Positions 17,939-24,544 of a stretch of 64,000 bases of DNA are shown here, in pieces. The stretch comes from Luxibacter massiliensis (GTDB lineage Bacteria > Bacillota > Clostridia > Lachnospirales > Lachnospiraceae). Where the stretch lies: contig NZ_UWOE01000001.1 of the NCBI RefSeq assembly GCF_900604355.1, positions 2,976,001-3,040,000 on the forward strand. The letters run 5' to 3'. The stretch's first letter is position 1, and the number at the start of each line of letters is the position of its first letter. Below the pieces are notes generated by a model. That model saw only the letters and a program-made list of their open reading frames with translations. It was not told where the DNA came from and did no database searches. A program made the position numbers and the translations under genes.

Positions 17939-19057
17939 TTACAGCCTGCTTCCAAGCTCTTCTAATTCATCCAGCAATCTGACCGATTTCCTGATAATCA
18001 ATTTAGGCTGGAGTTCAACGCTCTCCACATCCCCGCCTTTTTCCAGCATCTCCAGAATCTTAAAAGCGGCAGCCGATGCCAGCTCTTTAACTGGATTCTG
18101 TGCAGATGTGAGGGGAATCTCACACCGTCCGGCCAGATCAGAATTATCAATCCCAACGATAGACAAATCCTCTGGAATACGGATTCCCCCTTCTTTGCAG
18201 ATTCCAACCAGCTTGTTTGCCACCTCGTCATTATAACACACACAGGCCGTACATCCCAATATACGCCTGAGATAACGGGGGGCGTCTTCCCCCATCTCTC
18301 TCACCTGGCAGGTATCAACCCAGGCAATCCGCTCCCCTATCACCTTGATGTCCCTGGCCATCAGAGCATCTGCATATCCCGCATATCTTCTATGTCCCTG
18401 GCCGTCATCCCCTTTAAATATCCCTGCAATCTTTTTATGCCCGCACTGGATCAGGTGCTCTGTGACGATTCGCCCTGCCATAAAATCATCCATGCCCACA
18501 TGCACTGCTTGAATCCCAGAATAATAGCTGTTTATAAATAACACAGGAATTCCTTGACTGGCCAATTCTCTGTAAATATTCAAGTTGGGCGTAGGCAGGC
18601 CGCTCTTTGTTGGTTCCGCAATAATACCGTCCACTTCGCCGCCTTTCAAAAACCCTTTAAGAATCATACGTTCCTTTTCTACTGTATTATTAGTAAAAGC
18701 AATCTGCAGTGCATACCCTTTACCCGACAGGCACTTTTCTATTTCCTTGATCATACTTGGAAAAATATACTCATCTATATAAGTTGTCATAACGGCAATG
18801 CGCATGGTCCTAACCCCGGAAGGCGCACCCAGTCTTTCAATCCCTCTCACATAAGTGCCGCTTCCGCGCCTCCTTTTCACAATCCCCCGCCGCTCCAGAA
18901 CTGACACCGCATGACGTGCTGTCTGCCTGCTGACACGGAACATGGATACCAGCTCATTTTCAGAATAAATTCTTTCCCCTGTACGGATATGCCCCTGATT
19001 CACTTCTTCCATAATCCATTCTGCTATTTCTTTATATTTTACCCGCTCCTCCGTCAT
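17939..19057 (-). CDS. araR: AraR-type arabinose repressor (GntR DNA-binding, LacI-like ligand domain)
   Basis: The 372-residue protein has an N-terminal GntR-type winged helix (IYSENELVSMFRVSRQTARH, RRGSGTYV) fused to a C-terminal sugar-binding domain of the LacI/GalR type (VDGIIAEPT, DDFMAGRIVTEHLI, LSIVGIDNSDLAG). This combination is characteristic of AraR, which releases DNA when it binds L-arabinose. The start at MTEERVKYKEI has GGAGGAGG upstream; the longer frame to 19108 does not. It is first in the operon with araD and araA, so it probably controls itself. Confidence 0.9.
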   Translation of the reverse strand: MTEERVKYKEIAEWIMEEVNQGHIRTGERIYSENELVSMFRVSRQTARHAVSVLERRGIVKRRRGSGTYVRGIERLGAPSGVRTMRIAVMTTYIDEYIFPSMIKEIEKCLSGKGYALQIAFTNNTVEKERMILKGFLKGGEVDGIIAEPTKSGLPTPNLNIYRELASQGIPVLFINSYYSGIQAVHVGMDDFMAGRIVTEHLIQCGHKKIAGIFKGDDGQGHRRYAGYADALMARDIKVIGERIAWVDTCQVREMGEDAPRYLRRILGCTACVCYNDEVANKLVGICKEGGIRIPEDLSIVGIDNSDLAGRCEIPLTSAQNPVKELASAAAFKILEMLEKGGDVESVELQPKLIIRKSVRLLDELEELGSRL

Positions 19058-19143
19058 GGAAGCCTCCTCCGTGTATTGCCTCCGCCTCTTTTCCCCTCTA
19101 CTGTACAATACATCTCACCTGAATACAAGATGGAGTGTTTAAC

Positions 19144-19212
19144 AAATGTTCATACAACTTAAGCCTTATTTTTTGTAATTTGTGTTTTCTCTCCCTAAAG
19201 TTGTATCATACA
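19144..19212. promoter_or_regulatory. Two candidate AraR operator sites
   Basis: TGTATCATACA at 19202-19212 is a perfect palindrome, flanked by AAGT. A related, imperfect inverted copy (ATGTTCATACAAC) lies at 19147-19158. Their centres are about 55 bp apart and both are upstream of araR. AraR sites in Bacillus are TTGTACGTACAA-like, so the match is partial. Confidence 0.4.
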
Positions 19213-19326
19213 TCTTATCCAGATAGAACCTCTATATTTTTATAGCAGTCTCAACTTCAGCCTTATCCTGCAAAAAGGCCCCTGCCGGCAGGAACCTGTA
19301 TGAGGGCAGAAAACTGCAGGAACGCC

Positions 19327-19375
19327 AAAACAAAAATGCTGTCCGGCAGATATCTCTTTATCTGCCGGACAGCAT
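19327..19375 (-). terminator. Strong terminator of rplJL
   Basis: A perfect 17-bp stem (19336-19352 with 19359-19375) and a 6-base loop are followed on the minus strand by TTTTTGTTTT. It lies about 50 bp after rplL and separates the ribosomal protein genes from the arabinose block. Confidence 0.9.
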
Positions 19376-19427
19376 ATAATTCTATATAAGCAGTTCACAC
19401 AAAGCTAGTATTCTAAATATACCAGAA

Positions 19428-19805
19428 TTATTTCAGGTTTACTTCTGCCCCTTCGCCTTCCAGTTTAGCCTTGATCTCCTCAGCCTCTGCCTTAGAAACA
19501 GCTTCCTTAACTACCTTTGGAGCCCCGTCAACTAACTCCTTAGCTTCCTTTAAGCCAAGTCCTGTGATCTCGCGTACAGCTTTAATTACCTTAACCTTAG
19601 AAGCGCCTGCTGCAACTAATTCTACGTCAAACTCATCCTTCTCTTCTGCTGCGCCTGCTCCGTCTCCGGCTGCTGCTGCAACTACAACGCCTGCTGCTGC
19701 AGACACACCAAATTCTTCTTCACAAGCTTTTACTAACTCATTTAATTCTAATACTGATAATTCTTTGATTGCTTCAATCATTTCAGCTGTTGTCAATTTA
19801 GCCAT
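19428..19805 (-). CDS. rplL: Ribosomal protein L7/L12
   Basis: This is the 125-residue stalk protein. The N-terminal dimerisation helix (LSVLELNELVKACEEEFGVSA), the Ala/Gly-rich hinge and the C-terminal factor-binding domain (KVIKAVREITGLGLKEAKELV) are complete. The start at MAKLTTAEM has GGAGG at the right distance; the frame extends five codons upstream without support. It follows rplJ, as usual. Confidence 0.97.
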   Translation of the reverse strand: MAKLTTAEMIEAIKELSVLELNELVKACEEEFGVSAAAGVVVAAAAGDGAGAAEEKDEFDVELVAAGASKVKVIKAVREITGLGLKEAKELVDGAPKVVKEAVSKAEAEEIKAKLEGEGAEVNLK

Positions 19806-19896
19806 TTTTATATCCTCCATTTTAATTATTTTCAGGATCTTATATCCTTTTGTTTAGTTCCACTGTGGAATCTTACCTAAATCCTTCTGCCAAACC

Positions 19897-20460
19897 CTAT
19901 TCAGCGGATGTCTCTGCCGCCTCAGCAGCAGCCTCTCCTGCGCCTGCCTCTGCTGAAACCTCCTCAGAAGCTGACGGGCCGCCCTGCTCTGCAATCTGGT
20001 TAAGGACACGTGCAAGGTTGGTAATTGGTGACTGTATACTTCCAAGCAATTTGGAGAGAAGCTCTTCCCTTGAAGGAATCTTGGAGAGTTCTGTCAAGCC
20101 TGCAACATCATATACAGTGCCTTCAACTACACCGCCTTTTAATTCAAGCTTGTCTGCAGTCTTTGCAAACTTACAGATAATCCTGGCCGGAGCTGTTGCA
20201 TCATCCTTTGAAATCGCAATGGCGCTTGGCCCTTCCAGGCATTCCTGAAGTCCTTCAAATTCAGTTCCCTCAAAGGCTCTCTTCATCATTGTGTTCTTGT
20301 AAACTTTATAAACGATCCCTGCTTCTCTGAGCTGCTTACGGAGCTCTGTATCCTGCGCTACCGTTAAGCCGCGGTAATCAACAAGAACTACTGACTGGGC
20401 ATCTTTGATCTCTTCTGAGATTGCCTGTACGATTGGTTGTTTTAATTCAACTTTTGCCAC
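19897..20460 (-). CDS. rplJ: Ribosomal protein L10
   Basis: This 187-residue protein anchors the L7/L12 stalk and binds its own leader RNA. Motifs include VLVDYRGLTVAQDTELRKQL and YKNTMMKRAF. The start is taken as the GTG giving VAKVELKQP, 11 bases after AAGGAGG; another GTG four codons upstream overlaps the binding site. The C-terminus ends in an Ala/Glu-rich tail (roughly 25 residues), longer than in many bacteria. Confidence 0.95.
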   Translation of the reverse strand: MAKVELKQPIVQAISEEIKDAQSVVLVDYRGLTVAQDTELRKQLREAGIVYKVYKNTMMKRAFEGTEFEGLQECLEGPSAIAISKDDATAPARIICKFAKTADKLELKGGVVEGTVYDVAGLTELSKIPSREELLSKLLGSIQSPITNLARVLNQIAEQGGPSASEEVSAEAGAGEAAAEAAETSAE

Positions 20461-20513
20461 GTTCTGGTACACCTCCTTATTTTATTTGTGCGTGTACTGC
20501 CAAAATCCAATAT

Positions 20514-20632
20514 AAAAACCTCTGTATCCAAAGACACAGAGGTTACGGTTCATATAATGAACTGAAATCTTCCTCGGCAGGCGTTACCAACTTATGCCTC
20601 TCGGCACCTGCTGTCTTCGGCAGTCAATTGCT
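20514..20632 (-). ncRNA. L10 leader with attenuator hairpin (rplJL autoregulation)
   Basis: On the minus strand this segment has the typical L10-leader pieces: a GACTGCCGAAGACAGCAGG arm, a GCCGAGAGGC hairpin and a CCTGCCGAGGA return arm. It is followed by a 12-bp hairpin (20517-20528 with 20533-20544, one G-U pair) and TTTTTATA. Free L10 or L10-L12 would bind the leader and favour termination or block translation of rplJ. Confidence 0.85.
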
Positions 20633-20637
20633 ATAAT

Positions 20638-20666
20638 AGGTTATCACGTTTATATTGATTTGTCAA
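20638..20666 (-). promoter_or_regulatory. Promoter of the L10 leader-rplJL transcript
   Basis: On the minus strand TTGACA (20661-20666) is followed after 17 bases by TAACCT (20638-20643), placing the transcript start at the beginning of the L10 leader. The -10 box is weak. Confidence 0.55.
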
Positions 20667-20828
20667 TCAAAATTTTACCCTTTGCCGAAAGGAATCCTCC
20701 CGTCTTTAAACGCCTGAACCGGATAACAGCCTTTGGGCATTATTCACTATACAGTATCTGTTTTAGGAAATCACTTTACTGAAACCTTCGGGGACTGTGC
20801 TCAAAGCAGACCTCAGTTGATACATGAA

Positions 20829-20863
20829 ATCCCTGCCGCACCTCTATAAGGTCTGGCAGGGAT
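20829..20863 (-). terminator. Hairpin downstream of rplA, probable weak terminator
   Basis: ATCCCTGCC (20829-20837) pairs with GGCAGGGAT (20855-20863), and an inner ACCT/AGGT pair extends the stem. Only a short T-run follows on the minus strand, so partial read-through is possible. The rest of the gap, 20667-20828, shows nothing I recognise. Confidence 0.5.
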
Positions 20864-20899
20864 CTCTTTATTTATCTTATACCTATCATCAAATTTTTC

Positions 20900-21592
20900 C
20901 TAAACAAGCTTCAATGGATTGATTTTCACGCTGGGCCCCATTGTAGATGTCAGTGCAACACTTCTGAGATACTGACCTTTTACAGCCGCCGGCCTCGCCT
21001 TGATGATTGCATCGATAAGCGTCTGGAAGTTGTCCGCTAACTGTTCTTCGGTAAAGGAAGCTTTACCAATCGGCACATGGATGATGTTTGTCTTATCCAA
21101 TCTATACTCAATCTTACCAGCCTTAATGTCATTGACAGCTTTTGTCACATCCATTGTAACTGTCCCAGCTTTCGGGTTGGGCATCAGGCCTTTTGGCCCG
21201 AGCACGCGGCCAAGCCGTCCCACAACGCCCATCATGTCCGGTGTGGCAACAACAACATCAAATTCAAGCCATCCTTCATTTTGAATCTTGGGAATCAGTT
21301 CGTCCCCTCCTACATAATCTGCGCCTGCTGCCTTGGCTTCTTCTGCCTTGGCGTCCTTAGCAAATACAAGGATACGAACCTTTTTGCCTGTTCCGTGGGG
21401 CAAAACTACTGCGCCGCGGATCTGCTGGTCAGCGTGACGTCCGTCACAGCCTGTTCTGATATGAGCTTCAATCGTCTCGTCAAACTTTGCTACTGCTGAT
21501 TTCTTTACTAATGCAACTGCTTCTGCCTTTTCGTACAGATTACTTCTATCGATAAGTTTTGCAGCTTCAATATATTTTTTTCCTCGTTTCAT
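20900..21592 (-). CDS. rplA: Ribosomal protein L1
   Basis: This is the full-length 230-residue L1, starting MKRGKKYIEAAKL. The conserved blocks GTGKKVRILVFA, LGPKGLMPNPKAGTVT and YRLDKTNIIHVPIGK are present. L1 forms the mobile stalk at the E site and in many bacteria represses its own mRNA. It follows rplK with a 71-bp gap that contains a leader-like repeat. Confidence 0.98.
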   Translation of the reverse strand: MKRGKKYIEAAKLIDRSNLYEKAEAVALVKKSAVAKFDETIEAHIRTGCDGRHADQQIRGAVVLPHGTGKKVRILVFAKDAKAEEAKAAGADYVGGDELIPKIQNEGWLEFDVVVATPDMMGVVGRLGRVLGPKGLMPNPKAGTVTMDVTKAVNDIKAGKIEYRLDKTNIIHVPIGKASFTEEQLADNFQTLIDAIIKARPAAVKGQYLRSVALTSTMGPSVKINPLKLV

Positions 21593-21600
21593 TTTAAATA

Positions 21601-21645
21601 ACCTCCTTGTGGTATTGGCGGGATTCTGCCCCTCCCACTGTTTTC
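21601..21645 (-). repeat. Leader-like repeat upstream of rplA
   Basis: Read on the minus strand, this is CAGTGGGAGGG, a variable loop, TCCCGCC, AATACCACAAGGAGGT. The same arrangement lies before rplK at 22098-22142. The GGGA/TCCC parts can pair and the element ends in the ribosome binding site, so it may tune translation. Confidence 0.6.
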
Positions 21646-21663
21646 AATTTCGTCAAATATCTG

Positions 21664-22089
21664 CTACTCTTCTATAGATACGCCCATGGAACGGCATGTG
21701 CCCGCAATCATGCTGACAGCTGCTTCTACTGTTGCAGCATTTAAGTCAGGCATTTTTGTTTTAGCAATTTCTTCTAACTGAGCCTTTGTAATTGTAGCCA
21801 CTTTATTCTTATTAGGCACACCTGAGCCTGATTTGATGTTACATGCTTTCTTAATCAAAACTGCTGCCGGCGGTGTCTTTGTCACGAAACTGAAGCTTCT
21901 GTCATTATAAACGGTAATAACAACAGGAATAATCAGATCTCCCTGGTCAGCTGTCCTTGCATTAAACTGCTTTGTGAATTCAACGATATTCACGCCGTGC
22001 TGTCCAAGTGCAGGGCCTACCGGTGGTGCCGGAGTCGCTTTGCCAGCTGGAATCTGTAATTTAATGTAACCTTCTACTTTTTTTGCCAT
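21664..22089 (-). CDS. rplK: Ribosomal protein L11
   Basis: This is the 141-residue L11. Conserved segments are IPAGKATPAPPVGPALGQHG near the N-terminus and KTPPAAVLIKKA in the RNA-binding half. It binds the GTPase-associated centre of 23S rRNA. It lies between nusG and rplA, in the standard Firmicutes order. Confidence 0.98.
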   Translation of the reverse strand: MAKKVEGYIKLQIPAGKATPAPPVGPALGQHGVNIVEFTKQFNARTADQGDLIIPVVITVYNDRSFSFVTKTPPAAVLIKKACNIKSGSGVPNKNKVATITKAQLEEIAKTKMPDLNAATVEAAVSMIAGTCRSMGVSIEE

Positions 22090-22097
22090 TTTTAATT

Positions 22098-22142
22098 ACC
22101 TCCTTGTGGTATTGGCGGGACAGAAAATCCCTCCCACTGTTT
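22098..22142 (-). repeat. Leader-like repeat upstream of rplK
   Basis: This is the second copy of the element at 21601-21645: CAGTGGGAGGG, a short variable part, TCCCGCC, then CCACAAGGAGGT as ribosome binding site for rplK. Confidence 0.6.
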
Positions 22143-22661
22143 TTAATCCATCTTTTTTACTTCTGAGAAACCAAGTTCAACCGGTGTCTCGCGGCCAAAC
22201 AGCTCTACATTAATAGACAGGCTCTGTTTCTGCTCGTTCATTGACTGAATAGCTCCCACAGTCCCCTCCCATGCTCCGCTTAGCACGGTCACGACATCGC
22301 CCACTTTAAAGTCGACTATCATATTCTCCTGCTTAATTCCAAGTGCATTCATCTCGTCTTCCTCAAGTGGGACCGGTTTAGATCCGGGGCCTACAAATCC
22401 TGTCACTCCTCTGGTGTTTCTGACTACATACCATGTGTCATCATTCATAAGCATATGGATCATGACATATCCCGGGAACATCTTTTTCTGGCTCGCTTTC
22501 TGGACGCCATTCTTTAGCTCAACCACTTCCTGCATAGGAACCCTGACTTCCAGAATCTGATCCTCCAAATGACGATTCTCAATTGTCTTATCAATATTAG
22601 CTTTTACTTTATTTTCATACCCGGAATAGGTATGAACTACATACCATTTTGCCTCTGACAT
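22143..22661 (-). CDS. nusG: Transcription elongation/antitermination factor NusG
   Basis: The 172-residue protein has the NGN domain (WYVVHTYSGYENKVKANI, PGYVMIHM, WYVVRNTRGVTGFVG) followed by a C-terminal KOW domain (VGDVVTVLSGAWEGTVGAIQ). It links RNA polymerase pausing with translation. It overlaps neither neighbour and follows secE by 25 bp. Confidence 0.98.
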   Translation of the reverse strand: MSEAKWYVVHTYSGYENKVKANIDKTIENRHLEDQILEVRVPMQEVVELKNGVQKASQKKMFPGYVMIHMLMNDDTWYVVRNTRGVTGFVGPGSKPVPLEEDEMNALGIKQENMIVDFKVGDVVTVLSGAWEGTVGAIQSMNEQKQSLSINVELFGRETPVELGFSEVKKMD

Positions 22662-22686
22662 AAAATCACCTTTCTGCTGCGGCTGA

Positions 22687-22887
22687 TTACTTCACCAACA
22701 GGTCAATTCCATACTTCAGAAGCGCGTCAATCACCGAAATCAGTGCCCCCAGAAGTATAGATACTGTCACAACTGCCGTTGTCTGTTTTACAAGTGTTTT
22801 CCTGTCTGCCCATGAGATCTTCTTAAACTCTGCCTGAAGTCCCTTAAGCCAGCTCTTCTTCTGAGTTTTAGCTGTATTCTCACTCAT
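22687..22887 (-). CDS. secE: Preprotein translocase subunit SecE
   Basis: The 66-residue protein has one C-terminal membrane span (VVTVSILLGALISVIDALL) preceded by the conserved amphipathic segment (LQAEFKKISWADRKTLVKQT). The start at MSENTAKT is preferred to an ATG three codons upstream because AAGGAAG is better spaced. It is part of the SecYEG channel. Confidence 0.95.
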   Translation of the reverse strand: MSENTAKTQKKSWLKGLQAEFKKISWADRKTLVKQTTAVVTVSILLGALISVIDALLKYGIDLLVK

Positions 22888-22910
22888 AACATCCACTTCC
22901 TTCCAAACGA

Positions 22911-23060
22911 CTATTTCGTTTCCTTGTGCAGTGTGTGTGATTTACAGAACTTACAATACTTCTTAGTCTCCATGCGGTCAGGATGAGCTTTCTTATCCTT
23001 GGTCATGTTGTAATTACGATGCTTGCATTCTGTACATTCCAATGTGATTCTTGTGCGCAC
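22911..23060 (-). CDS. rpmG: Ribosomal protein L33
   Basis: The 49-residue protein reads from a GTG (VRTRITLECTECKHRNYNM) to a TAG at 22911-22913. Two CxxC pairs (CTEC and CKFC) show the zinc-binding type of L33. It is the first gene of rpmG-secE-nusG, the common clostridial arrangement. Confidence 0.95.
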   Translation of the reverse strand: MRTRITLECTECKHRNYNMTKDKKAHPDRMETKKYCKFCKSHTLHKETK

Positions 23061-23163
23061 AACTTCCACCTCGCTTTTTCCTTATTCACTACGTGTTACA
23101 TGATGGTTGCGAAGCCATCTAATTTTAGGCATAAAAAAAAGACCTACTTCCATTCGCTAAGGC

Positions 23164-23193
23164 ATTGTACCATAGGAAAAGGGGGAAAGTCAA
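23164..23193 (-). promoter_or_regulatory. Promoter of rpmG-secE-nusG
   Basis: On the minus strand TTGACT (23188-23193) and TACAAT (23164-23169) are 18 bases apart. The predicted start is about 95 bases before rpmG. Confidence 0.65.
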
Positions 23194-23393
23194 GTATTTT
23201 CAGCTTATAGATGGTTCTGACGGTTCTAATATTCTCATCTTTCCGATGCATCCTGCAGCCGGAAAGTCTCTGCCCTCATTCTCATTCTTATACATATTGC
23301 ACAAAAACACCTTTTATAAATTATCCCAATCGCCGAAATCCATCTTTACTCTAGACAAACAGGCATAATGCTGATAATATAAATTTCATAAGA

Positions 23394-23466
23394 AGTTTGT
23401 TATTACGTTGGGGTAAGCAAGACTGTTCATAATACATTTGGTTTGTATTATGGGCAGTTTTTTTAT
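23394..23466 (+). promoter_or_regulatory. LicT-type antiterminator (RAT) and terminator upstream of licT
   Basis: The stretch 23394-23424 (TTTGTTATTACG, a G-rich loop, TAAGCAAGACT) has the layout of an RNA antiterminator for BglG/LicT proteins. It overlaps a terminator whose arms are 23422-23436 and 23444-23458, followed by seven T. Binding by active LicT should prevent the terminator from forming. Confidence 0.85.
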
Positions 23467-23534
23467 CTAACGGGGTTTCACAGTATCCCGTCAGGATAAA
23501 AGCTCTGGCAGACTGCAGCGGGGGAGGCGGTAAA

Positions 23535-24371
23535 TTGAAAATTGTAAGAGTTCTAAATACAAATGCGGTAGTATCTGCAGATGACCTTGGCAGAGAGCTT
23601 ATCATCACCGGAGCGGGAATAGGCTTTAAGAAAAAGAAAGGGGAACATCTGGATCCCTCTTTGGTGGATAAAACTTACTATCTGGAAAATCCAGAGGACA
23701 GCCGGAGGCTGCAGGCCGTTGTCCGTGAAATTTCGGAAGAATTCTTAGACATAGCGGCCCGGACTATAGAGACAGCAAGGTCAAAATATAATCTGCAGAT
23801 CCGCGATACCCTGTATGTCACCCTCACGGACCATATTAATTCTGCCGTAGAGCGCTCCAAGGCAGGCGTCAGCCTTAAGAATATGATGAAGCTCGAAATA
23901 CGCAAGTTCTATCCCATGGAATATGCCGCCGGCCTTCAGGCAATCCAGTGGATCCATGGACAGACAGGTATCAGCCTGGGGGATGATGAAGCAGCCTTTA
24001 TCGCTATGCACATTGTTTCTTCGGAGCTGGAGTCTGGTGAAGATGCAGATATTGAAAAAATAACCGAGTTAATTACTGCCATCCTGCAGATTATGAGGAT
24101 GCATTTTAAAATTGATTTCGATGAAGGTTCTCTCTCTTACGAAAGATTTCTGACCCACCTGAAGTTTTTTGCCTCCAGAGTTTTTAGCAATACCGCTTAC
24201 GGGGACAGTATGGCGGAAATCTACCACCTGCTAGTATCACAAAATAACTTTGCATACAGCGGCGTTAAAAAAACAGCGGATTTTATTGAAAAACAATACG
24301 GATACAGACTGACCATAGATGAAGAACTTTATCTTCTGATTCACGTAAAAAGAATACTGGATGAACAATAA
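23535..24371 (+). CDS. licT: BglG/LicT-family transcription antiterminator
   Basis: The 278-residue protein has an N-terminal RNA-binding CAT domain (MKIVRVLNTNAVVSADDLGRE, ITGAGIGFKKKKG) and two PTS-regulated PRD domains. Conserved histidines lie in LTDHINSAVER and AFIAMHIVSSELE (PRD1), and in LTHLKFFASRV and LLIHVKRIL (PRD2). When beta-glucosides are present the PTS dephosphorylates it, and it opens the two downstream terminators. The gene lies between the two RAT sites, so it controls itself and bglP. Confidence 0.93.
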   Translation: MKIVRVLNTNAVVSADDLGRELIITGAGIGFKKKKGEHLDPSLVDKTYYLENPEDSRRLQAVVREISEEFLDIAARTIETARSKYNLQIRDTLYVTLTDHINSAVERSKAGVSLKNMMKLEIRKFYPMEYAAGLQAIQWIHGQTGISLGDDEAAFIAMHIVSSELESGEDADIEKITELITAILQIMRMHFKIDFDEGSLSYERFLTHLKFFASRVFSNTAYGDSMAEIYHLLVSQNNFAYSGVKKTADFIEKQYGYRLTIDEELYLLIHVKRILDEQ

Positions 24372-24383
24372 CTATTGTTCACA

Positions 24384-24470
24384 GGTTTGTTATTATTTAG
24401 TTAAGCAAGACCTGGCTGATACGGCATCGATCCCGGGAATCGTATGCCTGTACAGCCAGGTCTTCTTTAT
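24384..24470 (+). promoter_or_regulatory. Second LicT-type antiterminator and terminator, upstream of the PTS gene
   Basis: 24384-24414 shares TTTGTTATTA and TAAGCAAGACC with the first RAT site. It overlaps the left arm of a long hairpin (24407-24418 with 24453-24464) followed by CTTTAT. Confidence 0.85.
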
Positions 24471-24475
24471 ATCAA

Positions 24476-24516
24476 TATGATACTGGGGGCAAAAGACCTT
24501 TTGGCCCTGACATCAT
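24476..24516 (+). repeat. Imperfect palindrome ahead of the PTS gene
   Basis: ATGATAC..GGGGGCAAAAG, a short loop, then CTTTTGGCCCTGACATCAT form an imperfect hairpin. A related one (sharing GCCCTGACATCAT) lies at 50827-50874. Confidence 0.45.
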
Positions 24517-24544
24517 CAATATTATTTAATGAGAGGTAAAAGGA

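Noticed and set aside
23061..23163. A tRNA gene expected before rpmG
   Set aside because: tRNA-Trp is often near rpmG-secE in Firmicutes, but no cloverleaf or CCA-like end could be drawn here.
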